A stretch of 60,790 nt of DNA from an uncultured Bacteroidales bacterium (lineage in GTDB: Bacteria; Bacteroidota; Bacteroidia; Bacteroidales; Bacteroidaceae), in assembly GCA_902799655.1 (NCBI GenBank), contig CADCBH010000008.1:1-60790 (forward strand), given 5' to 3'. A program made the position numbers and the translations under genes. Positions within the stretch are counted from its first letter, which is position 1. Each line of letters opens with the position of its first letter. Positions 28,599 through 37,418 of the stretch are shown here, piece by piece. A model generated the notes under the pieces. The model saw only the letters and a program-made list of their open reading frames with translations. It made no database searches and was not told the origin of the DNA.

Positions 28599-28628
28599 CC
28601 TCCACAATCCCCCACAATTCCCCACAAA
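28599..28628 (-). promoter_or_regulatory. Candidate MraZ operator: three 10-bp repeats
   Basis: Minus-strand units TTTGTGGGGA, ATTGTGGGGG and ATTGTGGAGG lie head to tail with exact 10-bp period, 8 nt upstream of the -7 element. Known MraZ boxes (TGGGN in E. coli, GTGG-containing in Mycoplasma) have the same period and position. No other tandem G-rich block is seen in the intergenic regions of the window. Confidence 0.75.
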
Positions 28629-28706
28629 ATTTCAGTGAAAAGATGCAAAAGAATGCTTATTTGCGCAAAATTTCTTAAAAAGTGTAGTTTTTAGAACTAT
28701 TTTCCG

Positions 28707-28714
28707 TATATTTG
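28707..28714 (+). promoter_or_regulatory. -7 element of the acyltransferase/RiPP-like operon
   Basis: TATATTTG (TAnnTTTG), 27 nt before the chosen ATG at 28742. A perfect 10-bp palindrome (TTTGCGCAAA, 28660-28669) lies 37 nt upstream and could be an operator. Confidence 0.55.
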
Positions 28715-28741
28715 CATGCTGTTAGTGGTTTTGAGAGAGAA

Positions 28742-29566
28742 ATGGGACAGATTACCGAGAAGACTATCGACATTGATGGTATTTTAAAGACAAAGATGGG
28801 GAATAAGGCGAAATGGCTACCTCGTCCATTGGTGTCGTGGCTTAAGAGAATTGCCCATCAAGACCAAGTTAATGCTTTTCTTTGGGAGTCACGCGATAAG
28901 ATTGGAACACCTTGGTTGGAGGCTTGTGTCGAATACTTGAAGATGACATTAGTGATAGAAGGAGAAGAAAACCTTCCTGATCCTAATGACGGAAAGTTGT
29001 ATACGTTTGTCTCTAATCATCCGCTGGGTGGTGAGGATGGAGTAGCTCTAGGTGCACTCATAGGTCGTCACTACAATTCTCGTTTCCGCTATCTGGTCAA
29101 CGATTTGTTGATGTATTTGCCAGGCTTGGCTCCTCTTTGTATTCCTATCAACAAGACAGGCAAGGCCAGTCGTAACTTTCCTGCAATGGTTGAGGCCGGT
29201 TTTCAGAGTGATAATCATATGCTGATGTTTCCAGCCGGATTGTGCTCACGTCGTCATAATGGCGTTATCCGTGATATCCCGTGGAAGAAGACATTTGTAG
29301 CTAAAAGCGTAGAATATCAGAGAGATGTAGTACCCATTCATTTTAGTGGTGAAAACTCTAATTTCTTCTATCGCTTGGCCTCCTTCTCTGACCGCTTTTT
29401 GCCTTTCAACTTGGCCATGCTGTTTTTGGTTGATGAAATGTACAAAAATGTCGGGAAGTCTTTTAGGGTATCCATTGGTAAACCCATCCCTTGGCAAACA
29501 TTTGATAAGAGTAAAAGCCCGATGGAATGGGCACAGTATGTTCAAGAAATCATCTATAACCTATAA
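28742..29566 (+). CDS. glsA: PlsC-like acyltransferase, probable glycine-lipid O-acyltransferase GlsA
   Basis: 274 residues from ATG 28742; the open frame before it would run through the promoter. It has an acyltransferase core with FVSNHPLGGEDGVALG (the NHPxGG form of the His/Asp catalytic motif) and MLMFPAGLCSRRHNG, an acceptor-site motif like FPEG. In Bacteroides thetaiotaomicron a similar enzyme, GlsA, adds the second fatty acid to N-acyl glycine to make glycine lipids, and its gene neighbours glsB as here. A general lysophosphatidate acyltransferase is the alternative, but the pairing with the next gene favours GlsA. Confidence 0.75.
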   Translation: MGQITEKTIDIDGILKTKMGNKAKWLPRPLVSWLKRIAHQDQVNAFLWESRDKIGTPWLEACVEYLKMTLVIEGEENLPDPNDGKLYTFVSNHPLGGEDGVALGALIGRHYNSRFRYLVNDLLMYLPGLAPLCIPINKTGKASRNFPAMVEAGFQSDNHMLMFPAGLCSRRHNGVIRDIPWKKTFVAKSVEYQRDVVPIHFSGENSNFFYRLASFSDRFLPFNLAMLFLVDEMYKNVGKSFRVSIGKPIPWQTFDKSKSPMEWAQYVQEIIYNL

Positions 29567-29579
29567 CAATATCAGACAA

Positions 29580-30581
29580 ATGGAACAACCGATTATCCAG
29601 CCGATTCCCAAGGAGGTTCTTAAGCGCGAACTCACTCCTGACAAACAGTTACGCTTGACCAACAAGAGTAATAACGAAATCTACATCATTACGGCTCACA
29701 ATTCGCCTAATGTTATGCAGGAAATAGGTCGTTTGCGTGAGATCGCTTTCCGTGAGGCTGGCGGAGGCACAGGTAAGGAGACTGATATTGACGAATTCGA
29801 TATTTGTGAGAACTGTTATAAGCAGCTGATCGTATGGAACCCGGAAGAGGGAGAAATTATCGGTGGTTATCGTTATTTGTTGGGTACTGATTGGGAATAT
29901 GATACAAATGGACAGCCTAAATTGGCTACGAGCCACATGTTCCACTTCTCGCAGAAATTCCTGGAAGAGTATGCCCCATATACAGTTGAATTGGGACGTT
30001 CTTTTGTGACTTTGCCTTATCAATCTTCTCGTATGGGTGCTAAAAGTCTCTTTGCCCTTGATAATCTTTGGGACGGTTTAGGTGCTTTGACAGTCATTCG
30101 CCCTGACATCAAATATTATTTTGGTAAGATGACGATGTATCCCAGTTACATTCGAAAAGGACGAGATATGATTCTTTATTTTCTGAAAAAGCATTTTGAT
30201 GATAAAGACAATCTGATTATCCCGATGAAACCGTTACAATTGGAAACGGATCCTGCTGAACTGGAGGCACTTTTCTGTGGAAAAGACTTTAAGGAAGACT
30301 ATAAAATATTAAATGGCGAAATTCGTAAGCTAGGATATAACATTCCACCATTGGTCAACGCATATATGGGCCTTTCGCCAACGATGAAGCTTTTCGGAAC
30401 AGCCATTAACTACGGCTTTGGTGACGTTGAGGAAACAGGCATATTAATCGCTGTTGATGAGATTCTGGAAGAAAAGCGTAAGCGCCATATCGATTCTTTC
30501 ATAAAGGAGCACCATGATGAACTTGAGATTACTTCTGGTGCTAATAAAATCATTTATAGAGATAAGGGTTCGAAACCATGA
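29580..30581 (+). CDS. glsB: GNAT-like N-acyltransferase, probable glycine-lipid synthase GlsB
   Basis: 333 residues from MEQPIIQPIPKEVL, 13 nt after the glsA stop; an upstream extension of the frame only shadows glsA. It matches the OlsB/hemolysin-like acyl-ACP N-acyltransferase family: REIAFREAGGGTGKE, IIGGYRYLLGTDW, VELGRSFVTLPYQ and MTMYPSYIR. The family puts a 3-hydroxy fatty acid on the amino group of an amino acid (ornithine for OlsB, glycine for GlsB). Its stop overlaps the start of the kinase-like gene (ATGA), tying lipid synthesis to the next four genes. Confidence 0.8.
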   Translation: MEQPIIQPIPKEVLKRELTPDKQLRLTNKSNNEIYIITAHNSPNVMQEIGRLREIAFREAGGGTGKETDIDEFDICENCYKQLIVWNPEEGEIIGGYRYLLGTDWEYDTNGQPKLATSHMFHFSQKFLEEYAPYTVELGRSFVTLPYQSSRMGAKSLFALDNLWDGLGALTVIRPDIKYYFGKMTMYPSYIRKGRDMILYFLKKHFDDKDNLIIPMKPLQLETDPAELEALFCGKDFKEDYKILNGEIRKLGYNIPPLVNAYMGLSPTMKLFGTAINYGFGDVEETGILIAVDEILEEKRKRHIDSFIKEHHDELEITSGANKIIYRDKGSKP

Positions 30582-31441
30582 AGTTGTATTATCAAGTTGC
30601 CTGTCATGTTTTTTCTGTAGAGCTGCCTGTAGGAGCTTCTGTTCTCGATGAAATGGGACAATATGCGCCTTTTTCCGTTGCTCAGACAGACGATGTGGTG
30701 TTCTCCTTAAAGGTCGTGAGTGCAGAAGATTTTCCCTCTATAAATGAAATGACTGTTGAGATGAACCAGGATGATGATGGTTCGCAAATTCTAGCCGGTC
30801 ATGTTAATGGACAGCCATATTTTGAATTCCAACTGAGGGGACGTTGTGCTGCTCGTATGTTGACGGATAGAGATTATCGAAAGGCTAAGGTACTCCTAGT
30901 GGATGAGCATCTGTTTGGTATCAATAACGCCTTGATGGTCATGTACGCTTTGGCCACCTCCCGCCTGCAGACTGCTCTCTTTCATTCCTCAGTGGTGAGT
31001 TGTGGTGAACATGCCTATATGTTCTTGGGTAAGAGCGGTACGGGTAAGAGTACGCATTCAAGCCTTTGGCTGAAATATATTAATGGCACGCAATTGGTCA
31101 ATGATGATAATCCTGTAGTCCGTCGTTTACCCGATGGATTCTATGTTTTTGGGTCCCCATGGAGTGGTAAAACACCTTGCTACCGAAATGTTCGCTATCC
31201 TTTGGGTGGTGTAGTACAACTCAGCCAGGCACCTTATAATAAGATTCATCGTCTTAACCCCTTGGCTGCCTATGCTGCATTGGTGCCTTCTATCTCTGGT
31301 AAGCGTTGGGATCAATTGGTAGCTGAAGGTCTCCATGAAACTGAGAATATGATGGCTGGAGAAATCCGTGTATGGCATTTGGAATGTCTGCCAAATGAGG
31401 CTGCAGCTCGTTTGTGTTCTGAAACAATCCGAACGGTATGA
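30578..31441 (+). CDS. HPr-kinase-like P-loop kinase of a putative peptide-maturation cluster
   Basis: 287 residues. The C-terminal half has an HprK/PEP-carboxykinase-like fold: FHSSVV before the P-loop GKSGTGKST (151-159), the acidic NDDN pair near 175-178, and GSPWSGK at 192-198. The N-terminal 110 residues are not the HPr kinase regulatory domain and are unrecognised. HprK-like proteins beside a PqqD protein occur in RiPP clusters, some phosphorylating the peptide. No HPr is encoded here. Overlaps both neighbours by 4 nt. The kinase fold is confident; the substrate is unknown. Confidence 0.75.
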   Translation: MKLYYQVACHVFSVELPVGASVLDEMGQYAPFSVAQTDDVVFSLKVVSAEDFPSINEMTVEMNQDDDGSQILAGHVNGQPYFEFQLRGRCAARMLTDRDYRKAKVLLVDEHLFGINNALMVMYALATSRLQTALFHSSVVSCGEHAYMFLGKSGTGKSTHSSLWLKYINGTQLVNDDNPVVRRLPDGFYVFGSPWSGKTPCYRNVRYPLGGVVQLSQAPYNKIHRLNPLAAYAALVPSISGKRWDQLVAEGLHETENMMAGEIRVWHLECLPNEAAARLCSETIRTV

Positions 31442-31890
31442 CAAATGCAATATCCGATCATGAGATCATCCAAAATGCCATATCATTGGTTCGGGAAGGT
31501 TTGCGTGTTACTTTTCCTGTCAAGGGAAATAGTATGTTGCCTTTTATCATAGGGGGTAAGGAAAGTGTTGATTTGGTTAAACCCGCAGATTTGCAGGTTG
31601 GACACGTCGTTCTAGCGTGGGTTGAGGGATGTCGTTATGTCGTTCATCGTGTCATTCGTATCGAGGGTGAACAGGTTACACTGATGGGTGATGGTAATAT
31701 TGTTGGTGTCGAACACTGTACCTTGTCTGATGTCGCAGCGCTAGCTGTCAATGTGGTTTCAAGACAAGGCAAACACCACAACCTTTATGCGCCTTGGCGT
31801 GTGAAAGCCAGCAGGCTGTGGTTTAGGTTGCTGCCTATTCGTCGTTGGATATTAGCTGTCTATCGTAGAGTCTATTTAAATTTTATATAA
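31438..31890 (+). CDS. S24/S26-type signal-peptidase-like protease (Ser/His form)
   Basis: 150 residues. The serine motif is GNSMLP (Ser32) in VKGNSMLPFI, then VGHVVLAW, then VVHRVIRI with His70 where classical bacterial enzymes have lysine, then LMGDGN (83-87). This Ser/His arrangement is that of archaeal/eukaryotic/SipW-type signal peptidases. There is no N-terminal anchor; the C-terminus is a basic, aromatic helix (RLWFRLLPIRRWILAVYRR) that may lie on the membrane. Between a kinase and a PqqD protein, leader-peptide removal is a plausible job, but this is inference. Confidence 0.75.
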   Translation: MTNAISDHEIIQNAISLVREGLRVTFPVKGNSMLPFIIGGKESVDLVKPADLQVGHVVLAWVEGCRYVVHRVIRIEGEQVTLMGDGNIVGVEHCTLSDVAALAVNVVSRQGKHHNLYAPWRVKASRLWFRLLPIRRWILAVYRRVYLNFI

Positions 31891-31893
31891 ATA

Positions 31894-32163
31894 ATGAAAC
31901 AAAAAGAAGGGTTCGTATTGCGTACTGTTTGTGGTGAGCATGTCATTGTTGGCGAAGGCCTTGGAACTATTGACTTCGGCAAGCTGATTAGCCTTAATGA
32001 GACTGCAGCGTGGCTGTGGAAAAAGGCCGTTGAAATGGGCGATTTTGATGTAGAGCAGTTGACAAATGCTCTCTGTGAAGAGTACGAGGTCGATGCAGAA
32101 CAAGCTCGTCAGGATGTAATTAAGATGGTTGGTCAATGGCAGGAATTGGGAATCGTTGAATGA
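31894..32163 (+). CDS. PqqD-like (RiPP recognition element) protein
   Basis: 89 residues. It has the PqqD pattern: a beta-rich N-terminus (EGFVLRTVCGEHVIVGEG), the hallmark ISLNETAAWLWKKA, then helices DVEQLTNALCEEYEV and AEQARQDVIKMVGQWQELGIVE. PqqD domains bind leader peptides and present them to modifying enzymes. It starts 3 nt after the peptidase gene and overlaps the ABC gene by 4 nt. The role here depends on a precursor peptide that is not seen nearby. Confidence 0.85.
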   Translation: MKQKEGFVLRTVCGEHVIVGEGLGTIDFGKLISLNETAAWLWKKAVEMGDFDVEQLTNALCEEYEVDAEQARQDVIKMVGQWQELGIVE

Positions 32164-33785
32164 ATTATCTCTGCTGGATTGTACGTAATATGGTGGGAAT
32201 CAGGTGGAACACTCTGATTCGCATTATAGTCGGCATTACTCAAGTAGTGCTCGGCCTGACTATGATATGGTTCAGTAAACAATTCATTGATGTCACAATC
32301 CGGACGGGTAGCGACAGGGACGTTGTTTTCATGGTGTGTCTTTTGGTGTTTTTAGTTGTCTCTTCCATCTTATTACGCCAACTATATTATTATATGACCA
32401 CCAAGGCCAATACCCATCAGTCTAATCATATACGTCTTCGAGTGTTTAGCACTTTGTTCCGGCGACAGTTGTATGAGGACCAATTGCATTCAGGCGATGT
32501 GTCCTCGCGCCTTTCTAAAGACATTGATACTGTGGCTGATGTCACGACTTCGCTATTGCCACAGTTTGTGGTGACGGGTGTTCAATTGTGTGGCGCCTTC
32601 CTCTTGCTGTATTCTATGGATAGTCGGTTGGCTCTAGCGCTTTTGTTGATTACTCCGCTAATTGTTGCTTTTGGTAAACTATTCGCCCATAAGCTGCGCC
32701 ATATGACATTAGATATCCGTCAGCAAGAAAGTACTATTCAGATGCAGGTGCAAGAGGGAATGGAGCATAATGCAGTTCTTCGTTCGCTTGGAAGCGAGCA
32801 GTGGGTGACGGGTCGTCTCAATGATATGCAAGATCAGTTGATGGGTAGGGTATTGCGCCGTACGCGTTTTACAGTGGTAACGCGCCTTCTTCTTGCTTTC
32901 ACTTTCAGTTTGGGCTACCTTTTTGCTTTTGTGTGGGGTGGTCTGCAATTGCGTGCTGGTGCAATAACATTTGGAGTAATGACCTCGTTCCTGCAATTGG
33001 TTGGACAGATACAACATCCGATACTCAGTCTGCTCAACATGATGCCCCAATTTTTCTATGCGACAGCAAGCATTGACCGTTTGGAAGAGCTCTCCAGTCA
33101 GGCTACTTCAGTTGATGCCGTATTGACAGAATCTGAATTGCGTCCTACATTGGGTATCAATATCAAAGACGTGACTTTTGGCTATGCCTCAGGTGATAGT
33201 CTAGTGCTCAACCAATTCTCTCATATTTTCTCTCCAGGCAGCAAGACTGCCATCATGGGAGAGACGGGCATCGGTAAGACAACACTTTTCCGGTTGATGC
33301 TCGCCTTTGTGCGTCCTGATAGCGGTGAAATGGAACTCTTTGATGCCGAGGGTCATAAAAGTGTTATATGCGAAAACACTCGAGCCAACTTTGTCTTTGT
33401 ACCACAAGGTAATACATTGATGAGTGGAACGGTGCGTTATAATCTCCAATTAGCTCGACCTGAGGTTACTGATGATGAACTGCGACAAGTGCTTCATGTG
33501 GCTATGGCCGACTTCGTCTATCAACTGCCCCAGGGTATTGATACACCATTGGGTGAACGTGGTATCGGACTCAGTGAGGGACAGGCTCAGCGCATTGCTA
33601 TCGCCCGAGGACTATTGCGTCCAGGTAGTGTTCTCCTTCTTGATGAAATTAGCTCTTCTCTCGACGAAGAGACGGAACGAGAACTATTTAGTCGTCTTTT
33701 TGACTTCTGTAAGAATAAAACAATGATTTTCATTACCCATCGCCCAGCTGTCAGCCAGTTGTGTAACGATGTTATACGTCTGTGA
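32160..33785 (+). CDS. ABC exporter, fused membrane and ATPase domains
   Basis: 541 residues. A six-helix type I exporter membrane domain (about 15-310) is followed by a nucleotide-binding domain: Walker A GETGIGKTT (near 366), Q-loop FVPQGNTLMSG, signature LSEGQAQRIAIARG, Walker B SVLLLDEISSSLD (near 490) and switch His in FITHRP. It lacks the C39 peptidase domain of bacteriocin exporters, so any leader would have to be removed by a separate protease, such as the one encoded two genes upstream. Last gene of the operon; the stop is 2 nt from the convergent dgt stop. Confidence 0.9.
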   Translation: MNYLCWIVRNMVGIRWNTLIRIIVGITQVVLGLTMIWFSKQFIDVTIRTGSDRDVVFMVCLLVFLVVSSILLRQLYYYMTTKANTHQSNHIRLRVFSTLFRRQLYEDQLHSGDVSSRLSKDIDTVADVTTSLLPQFVVTGVQLCGAFLLLYSMDSRLALALLLITPLIVAFGKLFAHKLRHMTLDIRQQESTIQMQVQEGMEHNAVLRSLGSEQWVTGRLNDMQDQLMGRVLRRTRFTVVTRLLLAFTFSLGYLFAFVWGGLQLRAGAITFGVMTSFLQLVGQIQHPILSLLNMMPQFFYATASIDRLEELSSQATSVDAVLTESELRPTLGINIKDVTFGYASGDSLVLNQFSHIFSPGSKTAIMGETGIGKTTLFRLMLAFVRPDSGEMELFDAEGHKSVICENTRANFVFVPQGNTLMSGTVRYNLQLARPEVTDDELRQVLHVAMADFVYQLPQGIDTPLGERGIGLSEGQAQRIAIARGLLRPGSVLLLDEISSSLDEETERELFSRLFDFCKNKTMIFITHRPAVSQLCNDVIRL

Positions 33786-33787
33786 TG

Positions 33788-35128
33788 TTAGATGATGGGC
33801 AGCGATATGCCGTTAATCTTTTGGTAAACATCAAGGGCATAGACATCAGTCATTCCGCTGATATAGTCGATGACAGCCATCAGACGTGTCTCCAGATTGG
33901 GATCGTCAATGTGATATTGACTTGACACGCGTCCAATGAGCTGCTGCGAGTAATAGCGATCAGGGTGCATGACGGCTTCTACCATCTGTTGCATGAGCGT
34001 TTCCATAATCTTATAACCTGCTAATTCTACATCGAGTACGGGACGGCTGCGGTATATGCGTTGCACAGAGACTTCCGCACATCTGCGGTAGGCTTCACGC
34101 TGCAATGGCGAGATATGGTCAATAAGACTCCCAACGAAAGAACCAGCCAGGATTTCGTCCTCATGTTCTATGAAGGTGTTAACGCATTCGTTCTCCAATT
34201 TTCCAATGACACAGGCGCGTAGATAAACGATCTGCTCATTCTTGTCAGTGAGTTGTTCCTTCTCGATGCGTTCTAAGATGCGCTGCTGATTATCGGGGTC
34301 GAAGAAGTCAAGCATCAGTTGTGAGGCTTGCTCAAAGGTGATAATCTTTAATTTGTGGGCATCTTCCAAATCCATAATTTCGTAGCAGATATCGTCAGCA
34401 GCCTCTACAAGATAGACTAATGGATGGCGCGCGTAACGTAGCGGCTCACCCTCGTTAGAGAGTCGAATAATCCCCATTTCATCGGCAATTTTCTGATAAG
34501 TGTCTTGCTCGCTTTGGAAGAATCCGAACTTGCCCTTCTTGCTGGCAGCTGAGGACGCATATGGATATTTGACGATGCTGGCGATGGTGGAATAGGTCAT
34601 AACGAATCCACCAGGTCTGCGTCCTTTGAATTGGTGAGTAAGCAGTCGGAAAGCATTGGCATTACCTTCGAAATGGGTGATATCATCCCAGAACTCTGGT
34701 GATACCTGTTGGCGCAAATCGCGACCAGGTCCTTCGGTAAAGAATGTCTGGATGGCTTTTTCGCCACTGTGTCCAAAAGGCGGATTGCCTAAGTCGTGAG
34801 CCAGACAGGCTGTAGAGACGATTTGTCCAATCTGTTCAAACAAGGTGTCTTTCAACTCCGGTCGTTTCGAGCTGATAATGCGATGAGCAACGTCGTTACC
34901 CAACGACAAACCAACGCTGGCAACCTCTAACGAGTGGGTTAAGCGGTTGTGTACAAAGACACTGCCAGGTAGTGGGAATACCTGTGTCTTGTTCTGTAGC
35001 CTACGAAACGGTGCAGAAAAAATGAGCCGATCGTAGTCGCGCTTGAATTCAGAACGGTCATCATGACGCTCTGTGTGGCGCTGTTCCTGACCGAGTCGTT
35101 TGTTTGAAATGAGTCGTTTCCAATCCAT
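33788..35128 (-). CDS. dgt: Deoxyguanosinetriphosphate triphosphohydrolase (dGTPase)
   Basis: 446 residues from MDWKRLISNKRLG; a Met 14 codons earlier lies upstream of the promoter. HD-domain motifs: NRLTHSLEVASVG, TACLAHDLGNPPFGHSGE and VEAADDICYEIMDLEDA. It splits dGTP to deoxyguanosine and triphosphate, adjusting the dNTP pool; the divergent dut has a matching role. The promoter at 35137-35144 implies a nearly leaderless mRNA. The 3' end abuts the ABC transporter gene, leaving no room for a terminator. Confidence 0.93.
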   Translation of the reverse strand: MDWKRLISNKRLGQEQRHTERHDDRSEFKRDYDRLIFSAPFRRLQNKTQVFPLPGSVFVHNRLTHSLEVASVGLSLGNDVAHRIISSKRPELKDTLFEQIGQIVSTACLAHDLGNPPFGHSGEKAIQTFFTEGPGRDLRQQVSPEFWDDITHFEGNANAFRLLTHQFKGRRPGGFVMTYSTIASIVKYPYASSAASKKGKFGFFQSEQDTYQKIADEMGIIRLSNEGEPLRYARHPLVYLVEAADDICYEIMDLEDAHKLKIITFEQASQLMLDFFDPDNQQRILERIEKEQLTDKNEQIVYLRACVIGKLENECVNTFIEHEDEILAGSFVGSLIDHISPLQREAYRRCAEVSVQRIYRSRPVLDVELAGYKIMETLMQQMVEAVMHPDRYYSQQLIGRVSSQYHIDDPNLETRLMAVIDYISGMTDVYALDVYQKINGISLPII

Positions 35129-35136
35129 AGTGAGTG

Positions 35137-35144
35137 CAAAGGTA
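35137..35144 (-). promoter_or_regulatory. dgt promoter, -7 element
   Basis: The minus strand reads TACCTTTG, with only 8 nt between it and the ATG at 35128. Confidence 0.6.
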
Positions 35145-35153
35145 CAAAAAAAA

Positions 35154-35182
35154 CATAATTCATAAATCATAAATTCATAATT
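35154..35182. repeat. Short tandem AT-rich units between dgt and dut
   Basis: Four adjoining 7-8 nt units CATAATT, CATAAAT, CATAAATT, CATAATT lie between the divergent promoters. Similar in style to the block at 60474-60590. Possibly slippage-prone DNA or a binding array. Confidence 0.5.
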
Positions 35183-35204
35183 AAAGATTAAATATTAAAA
35201 ATAA

Positions 35205-35236
35205 TTTGTATGTTTGAGTAGAAATGACTACTTTTG
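35205..35236 (+). promoter_or_regulatory. dut operon promoter (TTTG-N20-TACTTTTG)
   Basis: TTTG at 35205-35208 and TACTTTTG at 35229-35236 with a 20-nt spacer, 29 nt before the dut ATG. Confidence 0.75.
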
Positions 35237-35265
35237 CACATTATTTAATAGAAACGAGTCAGATA

Positions 35266-35703
35266 ATGGTTACAATTCAAGTCATAAATCGCGGGCATCA
35301 ACAACTGCCTGCCTATGCTACGCCCCAGAGCGCAGGCATGGATTTACGTGCCAATCTCGATGCACCGATTACCCTTCATCCTTTGGAGAGAAAACTGATA
35401 CCTACAGGTCTGCATATTGCGCTGCCAGAAGGCTATGAAGCCCAGGTACGTCCACGTAGTGGGTTGGCTCTGAAGCATGGTCTTACAGTACTCAATACTC
35501 CAGGAACCATCGATGCTGACTATCGTGGCGAGGTGGGTGTTGTGCTGATCAACCTGTCACAAGAGGACTTTGTCATCAATGACGGAGAGCGTATTGCCCA
35601 GATGGTCATTGCCCGTTGTGAACAGGGTGAATTGGTCTTGGTAGAAACGCTGGACGAGACTGAACGTGGTGAAGGTGGTTACGGACATACTGGAGTGAAG
35701 TGA
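35266..35703 (+). CDS. dut: dUTP diphosphatase
   Basis: 145 residues from [10 protein letters not shown]; the frame upstream runs into the promoter. All trimeric dUTPase motifs are present: [10 protein letters not shown] (1), [12 protein letters not shown] (2), [17 protein letters not shown] (3), GERIAQMVI (4) and the Gly-rich end [11 protein letters not shown] (5). It removes dUTP and makes dUMP for dTMP synthesis. First gene of an operon with the three genes that follow; its stop overlaps the TPR gene by 4 nt. Confidence 0.96.
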   Translation: MVTIQVINRGHQQLPAYATPQSAGMDLRANLDAPITLHPLERKLIPTGLHIALPEGYEAQVRPRSGLALKHGLTVLNTPGTIDADYRGEVGVVLINLSQEDFVINDGERIAQMVIARCEQGELVLVETLDETERGEGGYGHTGVK

Positions 35704-37418
35704 CGTATTTGAGATACATATGGATGCTGGTTGCAGCACTCGCCGTTTTGCCTACAAAGGCTGACGATGCTGATAAAAACCGTCGTTATGATGCATTCTT
35801 TCTTGAGGCTGTTTGTCAACGGGAGAAAGGCAATAACGATGCAGCTTTCGATTTGTTCCGTCATTGCGTTGATATCGACTCCACCCGTTCTGAGGCTTAT
35901 TATTATTTGGCGCAGTACTATTTGGCACTTAAACAGAAAGACGTAGCGCTCAACTATTCCAAGAAAGCCACTGAACTGGAACCCAATAATACGACCTATG
36001 TGGAAACCTTGGCCAATGCTTATCTGAATCAACGCAAGTATAAGGAGGCCATTGGCGCTTTGGAACGTCTGTGCGAACTAAGAAGAGATCGTGACGATGT
36101 GTTGGGCATTTTGGTTCAGCTTTACGAACAACAAGGAGATTATGACAATGCCATTCGCACGTTGACACGTTTGGAAACCATCGAGGGCAAGAGTGAACGC
36201 CTCTCTTACGCCAAGAGTAACCTTTTTACCCAAAAAGGTGATAAAAAGGCCGCCATTGCCGAGATGAAGATGCTGGCTGACCAATATCCTAATGACAATA
36301 ACTACCGCTGTCTGTATGCTAACACGTTGTATGTCAACGGACAAAAGAAGAAGGCAGTGACCATCTATGATAAGGTCCTGAAAGAAGAACCCTCCAACCG
36401 CAATGCCCAGATGGCGCTGCTGGCCTATTACAATGACCAGAAGGACTCGGCAAAAGTGCATCGGATGACGGAGCGTGTGCTGTTCAATAAAAATGCCACG
36501 TCGGAAGACCGTGTTGTACTGATGCGGCAGATTATTGGCGAGAGCGAGCAGGCGGGTGGTGATTCTACGCGTGTTCTGCAACTGTTCCATCGACTGCTTG
36601 ACTTGCCTCAGGCTGATAGTGACATTACGCTGCTATGTGCATCATATATGAATTTGAAGAAGATGCCTAACGATAGTATCCGCATTGTTTTGGAGAAATT
36701 GCTCGAGATGAGTCCAGATCATGCTGCAGCACGCCTTCAGTTGGTGAGTTACGCTTGGCAGGCCCAAGATCGCGACCGCGTCATTGAATTGTGTCGTGCA
36801 GCTCGTCAATATAACCCCGATGAAATGGCCTTCTATTACTATCAGGGTATTGCCTATTATCAGAATAATCAATTGGATGAAGCACTAAATGCTTTCCAAA
36901 ATGGTATTGGTGTCATCACCCAGGATAGTGACCCTGCGATAGTCAGTGACTTCTATGCCGTGATGGGAGATATCTTGCATCAGAAGGGAATGGAAAAGGA
37001 AGCCTTTGCTGCTTACGACTCTTGTCTGGTATGGAAAGATGATAATATCGGCTGTTTGAACAACTATGCTTATTACCTTAGTGAGAGGGGTATCCGTTTG
37101 GATGATGCAGAGCGGATGTCATACCGCACTATTAAGGCTGAGCCTACGAATGCCACTTATCTCGACACGTATGCATGGATTCTGTTTATGCAAAAACGAT
37201 ATAACGAGGCAAAGACATATATTGATCAGACGTTAGAGTACGACAAGGACTCTTCGTCTGTACTCTTTGAGCATGCTGGCGATATCTACTATCATACTGG
37301 TGACGTAGAGCAAGCTGTTAATTACTGGCGCGAGGCATACGATTGCACGGTTGATGATGATGCGCGCAAGCAACTGTTGGAAAGAAAGATAAAACATAAA
37401 AAATACGTGAAAGAATGA
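35700..37418 (+). CDS. TPR-repeat exported protein
   Basis: 572 residues. An N-terminal signal-like segment ([13 protein letters not shown], then TKAD) is followed by tetratricopeptide repeats along nearly the whole length, for example [40 protein letters not shown] and [23 protein letters not shown] proteins bind other proteins; no specific partner can be read. The order dut-TPR-DUF4292-EnvC is, from memory, kept in many Bacteroidales, suggesting an envelope role. Confidence 0.85.
   Translation: MTYLRYIWMLVAALAVLPTKADDADKNRRYDAFFLEAVCQREKGNNDAAFDLFRHCVDIDSTRSEAYYYLAQYYLALKQKDVALNYSKKATELEPNNTTYVETLANAYLNQRKYKEAIGALERLCELRRDRDDVLGILVQLYEQQGDYDNAIRTLTRLETIEGKSERLSYAKSNLFTQKGDKKAAIAEMKMLADQYPNDNNYRCLYANTLYVNGQKKKAVTIYDKVLKEEPSNRNAQMALLAYYNDQKDSAKVHRMTERVLFNKNATSEDRVVLMRQIIGESEQAGGDSTRVLQLFHRLLDLPQADSDITLLCASYMNLKKMPNDSIRIVLEKLLEMSPDHAAARLQLVSYAWQAQDRDRVIELCRAARQYNPDEMAFYYYQGIAYYQNNQLDEALNAFQNGIGVITQDSDPAIVSDFYAVMGDILHQKGMEKEAFAAYDSCLVWKDDNIGCLNNYAYYLSERGIRLDDAERMSYRTIKAEPTNATYLDTYAWILFMQKRYNEAKTYIDQTLEYDKDSSSVLFEHAGDIYYHTGDVEQAVNYWREAYDCTVDDDARKQLLERKIKHKKYVKE

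Noticed and set aside
30578-33785. Search for a RiPP precursor peptide in the kinase-PqqD-ABC operon
   Set aside because: Genes overlap or are separated by at most 3 nt, so no separate short gene fits; nothing convincing in the divergent region 28551-28741 either.
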